This document shows, piece by piece, positions 43,712 to 52,705 of a DNA stretch of 64,000 bases. This stretch comes from Bryocella elongata (GTDB taxonomy: Bacteria; Acidobacteriota; Terriglobia; Terriglobales; Acidobacteriaceae), in NCBI RefSeq assembly GCF_900108185.1, contig NZ_FNVA01000002.1, positions 620,001-684,000 on the forward strand, given 5' to 3'. The first letter of the stretch is position 1, and each line of letters starts with the position of its first letter. The translations under genes were made by a program, and so were the position numbers. The notes beneath the pieces are model-generated. The model saw only the letters and a program-made list of their open reading frames with translations, was not told where the DNA came from and searched no databases.

Positions 43712-44380
43712 TTAGTAGCCGCGTGCGAGCAGGGAAGCTGCGGTGAGTTCCGACGTGGACTTCGATGCGTGCATCTGGGCGGCGTACTTGGCGAGGGCGT
43801 CGGTCTCGATGTTGACCTCTGAGCCCGTCGCGAGCGCGTGCAGATTGGTGACCTGGTAGGTGTGCGGGATGATGGCAATCTCGACGAAGAAGCCGTCTGC
43901 CTCGTTGCGGACTTTGGCGACGGTGAGGGAGATGCCGTTGACGGTGATCGATCCCTGGGAGATGACGCCCGCTGCGAGCTCGCGGGGGAGTTCGAGGGTG
44001 AGCCGCCAGTCGGTGGTGGTCAGGTCGTCGGTGAGCGGAACGAGGGAGATGAACTTCGCGGTGCCGTCGACGTGGCCCTGCACGACATGGCCGCCGAGCG
44101 GCGCGCCGGCGGGCGTGGGCAGCTCAAGGTTCAGCACCGAGCCGTGGGGGATCGCGCCGAGCGTGGTGCGGGCCAAGGTCTCGGCGGCGAGGTCTGCAGC
44201 GAAGTGCGTGGGGTCGCCTTCGACGACGAGCGCCGTGAGGCAGACGCCGTTGACGGCGATGCTGTCGCCCTCGCGCCAGCGACCCGCCAGCGAAGGCGCG
44301 TTGACGATGAGCAGGGGAGCGCCGCCGGTGTGGGCGCGCGAGACGAGCTTTCCAGTGGCTTCGACGAGGCCGGTAAACAT
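43712..44380 (-). CDS. ribE: Riboflavin synthase subunit alpha
   Basis: Riboflavin synthase dismutates two lumazine molecules to riboflavin. The 222-residue protein has two tandem homologous domains. The first holds MFTGLVEATGKLVSR, GDSIAVNGVCLTAL and FAADLAAETLARTTLG. The second holds LGGHVVQGHVDGTAKFISL, GSITVNGISLTVAKV and FFVEIAIIPHTYQVTNL. This is the canonical RibE pattern with the MFTGLVE start. Length fits (about 200-220). ribD lies upstream on the same strand 234 bp away; the gap holds a MITE-like element. Confidence 0.95.
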   Translation of the reverse strand: MFTGLVEATGKLVSRAHTGGAPLLIVNAPSLAGRWREGDSIAVNGVCLTALVVEGDPTHFAADLAAETLARTTLGAIPHGSVLNLELPTPAGAPLGGHVVQGHVDGTAKFISLVPLTDDLTTTDWRLTLELPRELAAGVISQGSITVNGISLTVAKVRNEADGFFVEIAIIPHTYQVTNLHALATGSEVNIETDALAKYAAQMHASKSTSELTAASLLARGY

Positions 44381-44452
44381 AGTTCTAGGGTAGCAAGGTG
44401 GTCAAGAGGTCGCGGAGAGTTAGGCTGGATCGACCTATGCGGCTCCGCATGG

Positions 44453-44565
44453 TGTGTCATTTCGACCGGAGCGGTGCAGTTTCATCGCACCGCGTAGTGG
44501 AGAAACCCGCATCGTTGCTTGCATCGGCAAACTGCAGCTCCCTCGGCTTCGCTCGGGATGACACA
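44453..44565. mobile_element. MITE-like element with imperfect terminal inverted repeats (copy 2)
   Basis: A 113-bp element between ribD and ribE. Ends are TGTGTCATTTCGA (44453-44465) and TCGGGATGACACA (44553-44565), an inverted repeat with 11 of 13 positions matching. The interior shares TCGACCGGAGCGG and the AGTGGAGAAACC segment with the reverse strand of 3394-3495. Confidence 0.6.
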
Positions 44566-44614
44566 GCTTGCTGAGAACAAAACCAAAGAGCCCAGATATA
44601 TCTGTCGATACGTC

Positions 44615-45790
44615 CTAAACCTTCGCCCACGGGTTGTGAAGGTAGCCGGTGATGCGGACGTCGTCTTCGGTGCCGATGGGATCGCCGTGCGGGAAGGTCG
44701 AGCGGGTGACCTCGGTGAGGCTCTCCTGCAGCTTGTACGGCGAAGGGAAGCGCGTGGAGAAGGGGATGGCGTCGCTGCCCAGCTCGGTGTCGGCGTAGTA
44801 CAGCACGACGTGGTCGACCAGGTTGCGCTGCAGGAGCGCGTCGGTGAGCCCGGTGCCTGCTTCGACGATGACGCTGGTCATCTTGAGCTCTTCGTAGAGC
44901 TTCCGCAGCGTGAGATGGATGTTGGGGCGATTGGCCTCGGTGGGCAGCCGCCAGATATCCGCGCCCGTGGCTTTGAGGGCTGCATCGCGATCCTCATCGG
45001 CGTTCTCCGCGCAGACGAGGATGGCGTTGCCTCCAGCCAGGACTTTTGCATCGGCAGGCGTGCGCAAGGCCGAGTCGAAGATGACGCGGAGCAACGGGCG
45101 GCGGCGCGGAAGGCCGCTGCGGTCGGTGAGTGAAGGATCGTCGGCGAGGATGGTGCCCACGCCGGTCAGCAGGACGTCGGAGGCGTGGCGCAGCTGCTGT
45201 ACGCTCTCACGGGCTGAGGGGCCGGTGAGCCAGTGTGGCGAGACCTCGCTACGCGTGGATGCGGCGGGAGCGATCTTGCCGTCGAGGGAGACGGCGGACT
45301 TCAACGTGACGAAGGGCCGCTGATTCTGGATGGCGAAGGCAAAGGCGTCGTTGAGCTCGCGCGCCTGCTTTGCCTGCGGTGAGTTGCGGCCCGCGACGTC
45401 AACGGTGAGGCCGGCGTCGCGCATCTTTGCGAGGCCCTTATTGCGGGTGAGCGGGTTGGGGTCGATGGCAGCGACGACGCAGCGCTGGATACCGGCGGCG
45501 ATGAGTGCCTCCGAACAGGGGCCGGTGCGTCCATGGTGGGCGCAGGGCTCGAGCGTCACATAGGCGGTCGCTCCGGCAACATCATGGCCTTGCGTTGCGG
45601 CCTGTTTGAGCGCGGCGATCTCGGCGTGGTCGAATGCGTCGTAGTGGTGCGCGCCTTCGCCGAGCACTTCGCCCGTGGGGGATGTGATGACGCAGCCAAC
45701 GGTGGGATTGGGCGAGGCGAGGCCGACGGCTGCCTGCGCGAGATCGAGCGCGCGCTGCAGGTGGATCTCGTCCTGGGGAAGAACTGGCAT
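44615..45790 (-). CDS. ribD: Bifunctional riboflavin biosynthesis deaminase/reductase
   Basis: RibD deaminates then reduces the pyrimidine intermediate of riboflavin synthesis. The 391-residue protein has the CDA-type deaminase domain with zinc ligands HAEIAALKQA and PCAHHGRTGPCSEAL, then the RibD C-terminal reductase domain with PFVTLKSAVSLDGKIAPA, HASDVLLTGVGTILADDPSLTDR, SVIVEAGTGLTDALLQRNLVDHVVLYYA. Catalytic and Zn residues are intact. It is 65 bp upstream of ftsY in gene-strand order. No FMN riboswitch is evident. Confidence 0.95.
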   Translation of the reverse strand: MPVLPQDEIHLQRALDLAQAAVGLASPNPTVGCVITSPTGEVLGEGAHHYDAFDHAEIAALKQAATQGHDVAGATAYVTLEPCAHHGRTGPCSEALIAAGIQRCVVAAIDPNPLTRNKGLAKMRDAGLTVDVAGRNSPQAKQARELNDAFAFAIQNQRPFVTLKSAVSLDGKIAPAASTRSEVSPHWLTGPSARESVQQLRHASDVLLTGVGTILADDPSLTDRSGLPRRRPLLRVIFDSALRTPADAKVLAGGNAILVCAENADEDRDAALKATGADIWRLPTEANRPNIHLTLRKLYEELKMTSVIVEAGTGLTDALLQRNLVDHVVLYYADTELGSDAIPFSTRFPSPYKLQESLTEVTRSTFPHGDPIGTEDDVRITGYLHNPWAKV

Positions 45791-45855
45791 GGGGGCCTTA
45801 CTGAATGTTGGCGGTGCGGCGACTCGAGCCGAGTGAGCTATTCGAGCCGCGTGAG

Positions 45856-46860
45856 CTACTCCAGCATGGAGTCGACGAAGGCTTCGGGCTCGAAGGGGAG
45901 GATGTCGTCGATCTTTTCGCCGACGCCGGCGTAGAGCACCGGCAGGCCGAGCTCATGCGCGATGGCGACGACGATGCCGCCCTTGGCGGTGCCGTCGAGC
46001 TTGGTGAGAACGATGCCGGAGACCTTCGCGGCCTCGGTGAAGAGGCGGGCCTGTTGCAGGCCGTTCTGTCCAGTGGTGGCGTCGATGACGAGCAGCGTCT
46101 GGTGCGGCGCGCCGGGGATGATCTTGTTGGCGGTGCGCACCATCTTGTCGAGCTCCTTCATCAGGTCGCTCTTGGTGTGCAGACGTCCGGCGGTGTCGAC
46201 GATGAGGATGTCTTTTCCCCTCGCCTTGGCTGCCGTAGCTGCGTCGAAGAGCGCGGCGGAGGGGTCGCCACCCTGCTTGGTTTTAATGAGCTCGACGCCG
46301 GAGCGCTGCGACCAGACTTCGAGCTGCTCGATGGCTGCGGCGCGGAAGGTGTCGGCGGCGCAGAGGAGGACGCTGCGGCCTTCGGGGAACTCGCGTGTGG
46401 GCTTGCGGAAGAGCGCGGCGAGCTTGCCGGTGGTGGTGGTCTTGCCGGTGCCGTTGACGCCGACCATCATGATGACCTCGGGCGGCGTGGCGGGGTGCGC
46501 GACGGGGTGGGCGACGGCATCGAGGATGCGGAGGATCTCGGACTTGAGTGCCTGCTTAAGCTGGGCACCGTCGGAGATGCCCTGGCGGAGGGCGCGGTCG
46601 CGCAGGCGGGCGATGATCTCCTGGGTGGTGGGCGCGCCGATGTCGGAGGCGAGGAGCGCGAGCTCGAGGTCGTCGAGGGAAGCGTCATCGACCTCGCGCG
46701 TGAGGGCGACGACGGCGGAGAGCGACTGCGAGAAGGAGTCACGCGTGCGGGTGACCGCCTTCTTCATGCGGTCGAAGAAGCTGCGGGGTGCCTCTGGTTC
46801 GGAGTTGTTAGCCGCCGGTTCGGGCTCGCGGTCGCGCTTGCCGAAGATTGAGAAAGCCAT
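45856..46860 (-). CDS. ftsY: Signal recognition particle receptor FtsY
   Basis: FtsY is the membrane-associated GTPase that receives SRP-ribosome complexes. The 334-residue protein has a short acidic N-terminus (REPEPAANNSEPEAP), the N domain helix bundle (SFFDRMKKAVTRTRDSFSQSLSAVV...DLELALLASDIG), and the G domain with P-loop GVNGTGKTTTTGKLA, LLCAADTFRAAAIEQLEVW, DILIVDTAGRLHTK, TKLDGTAKGG and GVGEKIDDILPFEPEAFVDSML. All GTPase motifs are complete. It is transcribed towards ribD, 65 bp away, and its start is divergent from the KimA-like permease gene 131 bp away. Confidence 0.97.
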   Translation of the reverse strand: MAFSIFGKRDREPEPAANNSEPEAPRSFFDRMKKAVTRTRDSFSQSLSAVVALTREVDDASLDDLELALLASDIGAPTTQEIIARLRDRALRQGISDGAQLKQALKSEILRILDAVAHPVAHPATPPEVIMMVGVNGTGKTTTTGKLAALFRKPTREFPEGRSVLLCAADTFRAAAIEQLEVWSQRSGVELIKTKQGGDPSAALFDAATAAKARGKDILIVDTAGRLHTKSDLMKELDKMVRTANKIIPGAPHQTLLVIDATTGQNGLQQARLFTEAAKVSGIVLTKLDGTAKGGIVVAIAHELGLPVLYAGVGEKIDDILPFEPEAFVDSMLE

Positions 46861-46991
46861 CGCCCTCTAGTGTAGCGTTGCCGCGGCGCGGAGGTGGATT
46901 TGCCAGCCTTTACGGCTTCCTGTGGACGTCTTTACGGACTTTTAGCGGGTTGCGGCCCTAGATTGACGGATGGCGCAGAGGAGCGCCGCGC

Positions 46992-48854
46992 GTGTCCTTC
47001 TTCGATGTGGTGTTGGGCCGTCCGATTGCGACGGTGGATGAGCATGGTGAACACATTGGCCCGATTGCGGGCATTCCTGTCTTTGGGCTGGATGCGCTGA
47101 GCTCGGCGGCATATGGCCCGGAGGCCGCGCTGACGCTGCTGATCCCGCTGGGGCTGGCGGGATTGCACTACATCCTGCCAGTGACGGCGGCGATTCTTGT
47201 GCTGCTGGTGATCGTCTTCTTCTCATATCTGCAGACGATCGACGCGTATCCGAACGGCGGCGGCAGCTACACCGTGGCGACGGAGAACATGGGCGAGCGG
47301 GCGGGACTCTTGGCCGCCGCGGCGCTGATGATCGACTACATCCTGAACGCGGCGGTGGGTATTTCGGCTGGCGTTGGAGCGATCATCTCGGCGTTCCCTG
47401 CGCTGCAGCCGCACACAACGATCCTGTGCCTGGCTGTGCTGGCGGGGCTGACGTTGGTGAACCTGCGCGGGATCAAGGATTCGGGGCTGGCGTTTCTTGC
47501 GCCGACGTATCTCTTCTGCGGCTCGTTACTGTTTGTGATCGGGCTGGGACTTTGGCGTGCGTACCAGGCTGGTGGGCATCCGGCGGCGATTGTGGCGCCG
47601 CCGCATCTGCCGATCGGTGTGGGCATGCTGCCGCTGTGGCTACTGGCGAAGGTGTTTGCCTCGGGCTGTACGGCGATGACTGGCGTGGAGGCGGTGTCGA
47701 ACGGTGTGATGGCGTTTCGCCAGCCGGCGTGTCGTAACGCCAAGAAGACGCTGACGATGATCATTCTGCTGCTGATGGCGCTGCTGGCGGGTATCGCGCT
47801 GCTGTGCCGCGCGTATGGCATTGGAGCGACGGACCCCAGCGGCGCAGGCTATCAGAGCGTGCTCTCGCAGCTGATTGGTGCGGTGATTGGGCGGGGATGG
47901 TTTTACTACGTCTCGATGGGCTCGATCTTCGCGGTGCTGGCGCTTTCGGCGAACACTTCGTTCGCGGACTTTCCGCGGCTTACGCGGGCGATTGCGATGC
48001 ATGACTTTCTGCCGCACGTGTTTCTCATTCGCGGACGCAGGCTGTTGTTTTCGCATGGCATCTACGCGCTGGTGGGTTTCACGGCGCTGCTGCTGATCAT
48101 CTTTCAGGGCGTGACGGACCGGCTGATTCCGTTGTTTGCGATTGGCGCGTTCCTTGCGTTCACGTTGTCGCAGGCGGGGATGGTGGTGCACTGGCTGCGC
48201 GTGGGCGGCCCGCGCGCGAAGCTGCGCATGGTCGTGAATGGCCTGGGCGCGGTGGCGACCGGGGTGACGCTGCTGGTTGTGTTGGTGGCCAAGTTCCGCG
48301 AGGGCGCGTGGGTGACGGCGCTGTTGATTCCGCTGCTGATCCTGCTGATGGCTTCGGTGCGGCGGCACTACGATGGCGTGCGTGAGGAGACGACGATCGA
48401 TCGGCCGATCCACACGGACAATCTTGTTGCCCCGCTGGTGATTGTGCCCGTGGATCGCTGGTCGAAGATTGCGGAGAAGGGCCTGCGGTTTGCGTTGAAG
48501 CTGAGCGATGAAGTCGAAGCGGTGCATGTGGATGCGGAGGACCGGCTGAGCGAGCTCGAGCAGCACTGGGAGGCGAACATCGCCGATCCGATCCGTGCGA
48601 TCGGGCGCACGCCGCCGAGGCTGATCTCGCTGCCGTCTCCGTTCCGATTTGTGATGTGGCCGCTGCTGGAACACATCCTGGCGGTGGAACGCGAGCACCC
48701 GGAGCGGCAGATCGCTGTGCTGATTCCGGAGCTGGTGGTGAAGCACTGGTGGCAGGCTCCGCTGCACAACCAGCGGTCGCAGATGTTGAAGTTACTGCTG
48801 CTGGTCAAAGGGAATCAACGAATTACGGTCATCAATATCCCGTGGTATCTGTGA
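46992..48854 (+). CDS. APC superfamily permease, KimA/YdaO-like potassium transporter
   Basis: A 620-residue protein with an amino-acid-permease-type membrane domain and a C-terminal cytoplasmic part. The membrane portion starts LGRPIATVDEHGEHIGPIAGIPVFGLDALSSAAYGPEAALTLLIPLG, a signature of KimA-like permeases, followed by about 12 helices (YPNGGGSYTVATENMGE, VEAVSNGVMAF, RLTRAIAMHDFLPHVF). The C-terminal region (VAPLVIVPVDRWSKIAEKGLRFALKLSDEVEAVHV) is soluble and UspA-like. KimA in Bacillus is a high-affinity potassium importer controlled by c-di-AMP. No ydaO riboswitch is visible upstream. The start is a GTG at 46992. Confidence 0.85.
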   Translation: MSFFDVVLGRPIATVDEHGEHIGPIAGIPVFGLDALSSAAYGPEAALTLLIPLGLAGLHYILPVTAAILVLLVIVFFSYLQTIDAYPNGGGSYTVATENMGERAGLLAAAALMIDYILNAAVGISAGVGAIISAFPALQPHTTILCLAVLAGLTLVNLRGIKDSGLAFLAPTYLFCGSLLFVIGLGLWRAYQAGGHPAAIVAPPHLPIGVGMLPLWLLAKVFASGCTAMTGVEAVSNGVMAFRQPACRNAKKTLTMIILLLMALLAGIALLCRAYGIGATDPSGAGYQSVLSQLIGAVIGRGWFYYVSMGSIFAVLALSANTSFADFPRLTRAIAMHDFLPHVFLIRGRRLLFSHGIYALVGFTALLLIIFQGVTDRLIPLFAIGAFLAFTLSQAGMVVHWLRVGGPRAKLRMVVNGLGAVATGVTLLVVLVAKFREGAWVTALLIPLLILLMASVRRHYDGVREETTIDRPIHTDNLVAPLVIVPVDRWSKIAEKGLRFALKLSDEVEAVHVDAEDRLSELEQHWEANIADPIRAIGRTPPRLISLPSPFRFVMWPLLEHILAVEREHPERQIAVLIPELVVKHWWQAPLHNQRSQMLKLLLLVKGNQRITVINIPWYL

Positions 48855-48989
48855 ACACGATTTCTCCTCGACAGCAAGTGGTCGAGCAACCCTTGCCGGA
48901 CCGCACCAAAATGGGCCAGATGTGCGCGAAATCACCGACATTCGTACTGTAACCGGGAGTATGCTTGCCGCAACGGGAGGTACGCGATC

Positions 48990-49547
48990 ATGTCAGCGAT
49001 TCCCTCAGGTGCAGTACAGAGCGCGCCAACGACGGCGCGGCGGGCACTGCCCGCAAGTGTTCGTGGTGGAGATATCGGCACAGCGCGGGAACCTCGTGAG
49101 CGCGCTGTCGGCGAGATGCACCACGCGAGCGTATTGAAGTTCCTCACCATCCATCTTGGTCAACATGAACGCGAGTGGCAGATTCGTGTTCTGCCGCGGC
49201 AGAACGTGCAGGTGAGTCCGCACGCAACGCGCGTGGCTGATCTCGCCGTGGCTCGCCGCGAGACGCGCTACGAGTCGCCACTGGCTACGCCGCCGTTGCT
49301 GGTGGTGGAGATCCTGTGCGACGAGGACCGCATGTCAGGCTCGCGGGAGCTGATTGAGGACTACGTCGCGATGGGAGTCGAGACGGTGTGGGTGCTCGAT
49401 CCGAAGCGGCGGCGTGCCTACGCGGCGGAGAAGGGCGGCGTGCTTACCGAAGAACGTCATGTTCTGACGGTGGAGGGGACGCCGATCCATGTCCCGGTGC
49501 GTGAGTTGTTCTCCGAGCTGGACGAGATGGAGTTCGTCGTCGAGTAG
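48990..49547 (+). CDS. Uma2 family endonuclease-fold protein
   Basis: A 185-residue protein with the Uma2 (DUF820, PD-(D/E)XK nuclease fold) pattern: MHHASVLKFLTIHLGQHEREWQIRVLPRQNVQVSPHATRVADLAVARRET, PPLLVVEILCDEDRMSGSRELIEDYVAMGVETVWVLDPKRRRAYAAEKGG. The VADLAVAR segment (catalytic Asp), LLVVEIL (catalytic Glu) and EDYVAMGVETVWVLDP are its hallmarks. Uma2 proteins are abundant in soil bacteria and cyanobacteria and their function is unclear. The N-terminal 40 residues (to RERAVGE) are less conserved. Not obviously coupled to its neighbours. Confidence 0.85.
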   Translation: MSAIPSGAVQSAPTTARRALPASVRGGDIGTAREPRERAVGEMHHASVLKFLTIHLGQHEREWQIRVLPRQNVQVSPHATRVADLAVARRETRYESPLATPPLLVVEILCDEDRMSGSRELIEDYVAMGVETVWVLDPKRRRAYAAEKGGVLTEERHVLTVEGTPIHVPVRELFSELDEMEFVVE

Positions 49548-49570
49548 AGGGCTACTCCAACAACTCTTTG

Positions 49571-50566
49571 TTATTCGGTGCGACCGGGGCGGGACATCAG
49601 CTCGCGGATCGCTTCCTGCGGCGACGTGTGGTCGAGCAGGATGGCGTTCATCTGCTCGGTGATGGGCATCTCCACGCCGTAGCGCGCGGCGAGGCCGAGT
49701 GCTGCGGTGGTGGAGCGGACACCTTCGGCGACCTTGCCGTTGAGCGAGGCGAGGATGGCTTCGAGCTTGCGCCCGCGACCGAGTTCGATGCCGACGGTGC
49801 GATTGCGCGAGAGATTTCCGGTGCAGGTCAGCACCAGATCTCCAACGCCGGAGAGGCCGGACATGGTGTCGCGACGTCCACCGCAGGCTACGGCGAGGCG
49901 GGTGATCTCGGCGATGCCGCGCGTGATGAGAGCGGCGGCGGCGTTGTGTCCGAGTTCGAGGCCGGTGACGACGCCAGCGGCGAGCGCGATGACGTTCTTG
50001 AGCGCGCCGCCAAGTTCTACGCCGGGCACATCGTCATTGCGGTAGACGCGGAGGGACGCGGAGCCAAGGTCGTCCTGGAGACGTTTGCTGAGGGGCTCGT
50101 TGTCGATGGCGACGGTGAGCGCGGTGGGCATCGCTGCTGCTACTTCCTGTGCGAAGGAGGGACCTCCGAGGACAGCGATGGGGTTTTCGGGAGCGAATTC
50201 GCAGAGCACCTGCGACATGCGCAGGAAGGTCTTTTCTTCGATGCCCTTGGCTGCGGAGAGAAGGACCTGGGCTTTCTTCAGGCTGGGAGCGATCTGCTGA
50301 ATGACTGGGCGCAGGGACTGCGAGGGTGTGGCAAAGAGGATGATCTCCGCGCCTTCGACGGCTGCGGCGAGATCGGCGGTGACGTTGACCGTGGCGGGGA
50401 GTACGAATCCCGGCAGATAGCGTTTGTTCTCCCCGCTGACGAAGAGTTCTTTCGCGTGGTCGGCGGTATGGGCCCAGAGGGTCAGCTGATGTTCGGTGCG
50501 GCGTGCAAGACTGACGGTCAGCGCGGTGCCCCAGGCCCCGGCGCCGATCACAGAGATGCGGCTCAT
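49571..50566 (-). CDS. gpsA: Glycerol-3-phosphate dehydrogenase [NAD(P)+]
   Basis: GpsA makes glycerol-3-phosphate from dihydroxyacetone phosphate for phospholipid synthesis. The 331-residue protein has the Rossmann start MSRISVIGAGAWGTALTVSLARR, KGIEEKTFLRMSQVL, LGGPSFAQEVA, NDDVPGVELGGALKNVIALAAGVVTGLELGHNAAAALITRGIAEITRLAVACGGRRDTMSGLSGVGDLVLTCTGNLSRNRTVGIELGRG. The ELGGALKN Lys and the SGVGDLxxTC block are diagnostic. It starts 8 bp after the plsY stop and is probably in an operon cinA-plsY-gpsA. Confidence 0.96.
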   Translation of the reverse strand: MSRISVIGAGAWGTALTVSLARRTEHQLTLWAHTADHAKELFVSGENKRYLPGFVLPATVNVTADLAAAVEGAEIILFATPSQSLRPVIQQIAPSLKKAQVLLSAAKGIEEKTFLRMSQVLCEFAPENPIAVLGGPSFAQEVAAAMPTALTVAIDNEPLSKRLQDDLGSASLRVYRNDDVPGVELGGALKNVIALAAGVVTGLELGHNAAAALITRGIAEITRLAVACGGRRDTMSGLSGVGDLVLTCTGNLSRNRTVGIELGRGRKLEAILASLNGKVAEGVRSTTAALGLAARYGVEMPITEQMNAILLDHTSPQEAIRELMSRPGRTE

Positions 50567-50574
50567 GCGTGCTC

Positions 50575-51204
50575 CTATCTGGAGGGGGCAGCTTTGTTGC
50601 TGCCAAACTTGCTTTCAGTGCCACTGAGCAGACGGCGAATATTGGCGTGGTGTTTCACAATGCTCAACAGCGAGATGAAGCTGACACCCGCGAGAAGCAC
50701 AGGCGCTCGCGTTGGAACGAGAAGCCAGGTGAACAAAGGCACGCTGAGCGCTGCCAGGATAGATGCGAGCGAAACGTAGCGAGTCAGTGCGAAGACGACA
50801 ATAAAAACTGCGAGACAAGCGAGAGCCATCATTGGCAATAAGGCAAGAAAGACGCCAAGAGCCGTCGCAATGCCTTTGCCGCCTTTGAATCCCAGCCAAA
50901 CGGTAAAGATGTGCCCGACGACAGCTGCCACAGCGGCAGCGACTGCAAGGTTTGAAGGGACGCCGTTCAGCCTCGGTGCGAAGTGCAGCGCGAGCAGGAC
51001 AGCGGCCACCCCCTTCAAGGTGTCCAGCAACAGTGTAAGCAGACCGAGGCCCTTGCCGCCAGAGCGCGCCACATTTGTTGCGCCTATATTTCCGCTTCCG
51101 GTCTGACGCACATCCTCGTGCTTGAGCATCCAGACCAGCACAAAGCCAAAAGGTATGGAACCAAGGAGGTACGAGACGACGAGAATGGAGGTCCAGAGGA
51201 TCAT
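50575..51204 (-). CDS. plsY: Glycerol-3-phosphate acyltransferase
   Basis: PlsY acylates glycerol-3-phosphate with acyl-phosphate as the first membrane step of phospholipid synthesis. From the ATG at 51204 it has 209 residues and about five or six helices, with SYLLGSIPFGFVL, DVRQTGSGNIGATNVARSGGKGLGLLTLLLDTLKG, VVGHIFTVWLGFKGGKGIATALG as the three conserved loops. The frame is open further upstream without membrane character, so ATG 51204 is preferred. It is directly upstream of gpsA, which supplies its substrate. Confidence 0.95.
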   Translation of the reverse strand: MILWTSILVVSYLLGSIPFGFVLVWMLKHEDVRQTGSGNIGATNVARSGGKGLGLLTLLLDTLKGVAAVLLALHFAPRLNGVPSNLAVAAAVAAVVGHIFTVWLGFKGGKGIATALGVFLALLPMMALACLAVFIVVFALTRYVSLASILAALSVPLFTWLLVPTRAPVLLAGVSFISLLSIVKHHANIRRLLSGTESKFGSNKAAPSR

Positions 51205-51277
51205 GGGCTGAAGGTTGAGTGTAACAAGACACAGGGGATAGATCGCCCTGCAATCGATGAATCGATGCCGGTCTTTG

Positions 51278-52546
51278 TTACTCGAGGGTGCGGCGCAGCA
51301 GCTCCAGCGCATGTTGCGTGGCCCACAGACGCACGCGATCGCGGTCGCCGGGGATCTGGACCTGCTTCACCTGGGTGTCCTCTCCATCGGACAATCCGAT
51401 GAAGACGAGCCCGATGGGCTTGTCGGCATCGGGGCCTTCGCCGCCTGCGGGACCTGCGAGCCCGGTGATGCTTACGCCGATGGAGCTCCCACTTATCGCA
51501 CGTATGCCTTCCGCCATGGCTCGGGCCACGGGGGCACTTACCGCGCCATGCTCTTCGAGCAGATCTTCAGGGACATGGCAGAGCATGACCTTCTGATCGT
51601 TGGCATAGGGCACGACGCCGCCATCGAAGACCCGCGAGGCGTTGGGAATGGCTGTGAGGCGCGAGGCGAGCAGGCCGCCGGTGCAGCTTTCGGCGACGCT
51701 GAGCTTCATGCCGCGCATGCCCAGCATGAGCAGGACGATCTCTTCCAGGGATTCCCCGTGCGAAGAGAAGATGTCGTCGCCCATCTCGCGCTCGATGAGT
51801 TCGGCGAGCTCGTCGACGCGCTGTTCGGCTTCTTCCTGCGTGGGGCGGGTGCAGCGAAAGTGGAGCTGGATCTCGCCGGAGCCGGCGAGGATGGTGGTCT
51901 CGACGTCGGTGTACGGCTGGTAGATGGGAGCGCAGCGGGCGTCGACCTGGGACTCCGGGATAAGAGCCATGCGCAGCATGCGGGAGGCCATGAAGTAAGC
52001 GGGCAGTACCTGCCGGAGCCGAGGCGCGGCTTCTTCGTCGAAGAGCGGCTTGAGCTCTTTGGGTGGGCCGGGAAGCAGGATCACGAGCTTGCGATGCACC
52101 TTGCCGGAGGGGCCGCCGTAGACGGTGTCGAGCCACTGGCCGGGCGCGCTGCCGTTGCGGTTCTGCAGGACGATGGCGCCGTCGAGGACTTCGGTCTGGC
52201 GAATGTTGTTGGGCGGCATCGCCATGCGCCGCGCGGCAAAGCGCTGCTGCAGCGCATGCATCACGTCTGCGTCTCGATGCAGCCCGAGTCCGAGCGCTTC
52301 GGCGACGCACTCGCGCGTAAGGTCGTCTTCCGTGGGCCCAAGGCCGCCTGAGAGCACGACGATGTCTGCACGTGAGAGAGCAATGCCGATGGCAGAGGTG
52401 AGGTGCTGGCGGTTATCTCCGACGATGGTCTTGAACGCGACGCTGACGCCGAGCGCGTTGAGGCCAGCGGTGAGGTAGAGCGAATTTGTGTCCTGACGAT
52501 GCGGGGTGAGCATCTCGGAGCCGATGGCGATGATTTCAGCGAGCAT
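51278..52546 (-). CDS. cinA: CinA family protein (nicotinamide-nucleotide amidohydrolase type)
   Basis: A 422-residue two-domain protein. The N-terminal MoCF_biosynth-like domain begins MLAEIIAIGSEMLTPHRQDTNSLYLTAGLNALG, with VVLSGGLGPTEDDLTRECVAEALG. The C-terminal CinA domain has SVAESCTGGLLASRLTAIPNASRVFDGGVVPYANDQKVMLCHVPEDLLEEHGAVSAPVARAMAEGIR and ITGLAGPAGGEGPDADKPIGLVFIGL. The C-domain deamidates nicotinamide mononucleotide in NAD recycling; the N-domain acts on ADP-ribose in some species. The name competence/damage-inducible protein is historical. It starts the minus-strand run cinA, plsY, gpsA. Confidence 0.95.
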   Translation of the reverse strand: MLAEIIAIGSEMLTPHRQDTNSLYLTAGLNALGVSVAFKTIVGDNRQHLTSAIGIALSRADIVVLSGGLGPTEDDLTRECVAEALGLGLHRDADVMHALQQRFAARRMAMPPNNIRQTEVLDGAIVLQNRNGSAPGQWLDTVYGGPSGKVHRKLVILLPGPPKELKPLFDEEAAPRLRQVLPAYFMASRMLRMALIPESQVDARCAPIYQPYTDVETTILAGSGEIQLHFRCTRPTQEEAEQRVDELAELIEREMGDDIFSSHGESLEEIVLLMLGMRGMKLSVAESCTGGLLASRLTAIPNASRVFDGGVVPYANDQKVMLCHVPEDLLEEHGAVSAPVARAMAEGIRAISGSSIGVSITGLAGPAGGEGPDADKPIGLVFIGLSDGEDTQVKQVQIPGDRDRVRLWATQHALELLRRTLE

Positions 52547-52705
52547 GCGATCGTCTTGTGAGCGGAGATTGGGTTGTGGCAGGCAGAGCGAAGACCTGTC
52601 TTCGATGATACTGTCTCGGCTGCGCGGGACCGGCGGGAATCGACTTACCCGTCTCTGTACGATTCGAGCGCGGAACCTCAGGTTGCGGGGCTATACTTCG
52701 CAAAA

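Noticed and set aside
44381-44614. FMN riboswitch between ribD and ribE
   Set aside because: The gap is filled by the MITE-like element and does not show the RFN conserved loops.
46861-46991. ydaO (c-di-AMP) riboswitch before the KimA-like permease
   Set aside because: The 131-bp leader is short and lacks the conserved motifs of the riboswitch.
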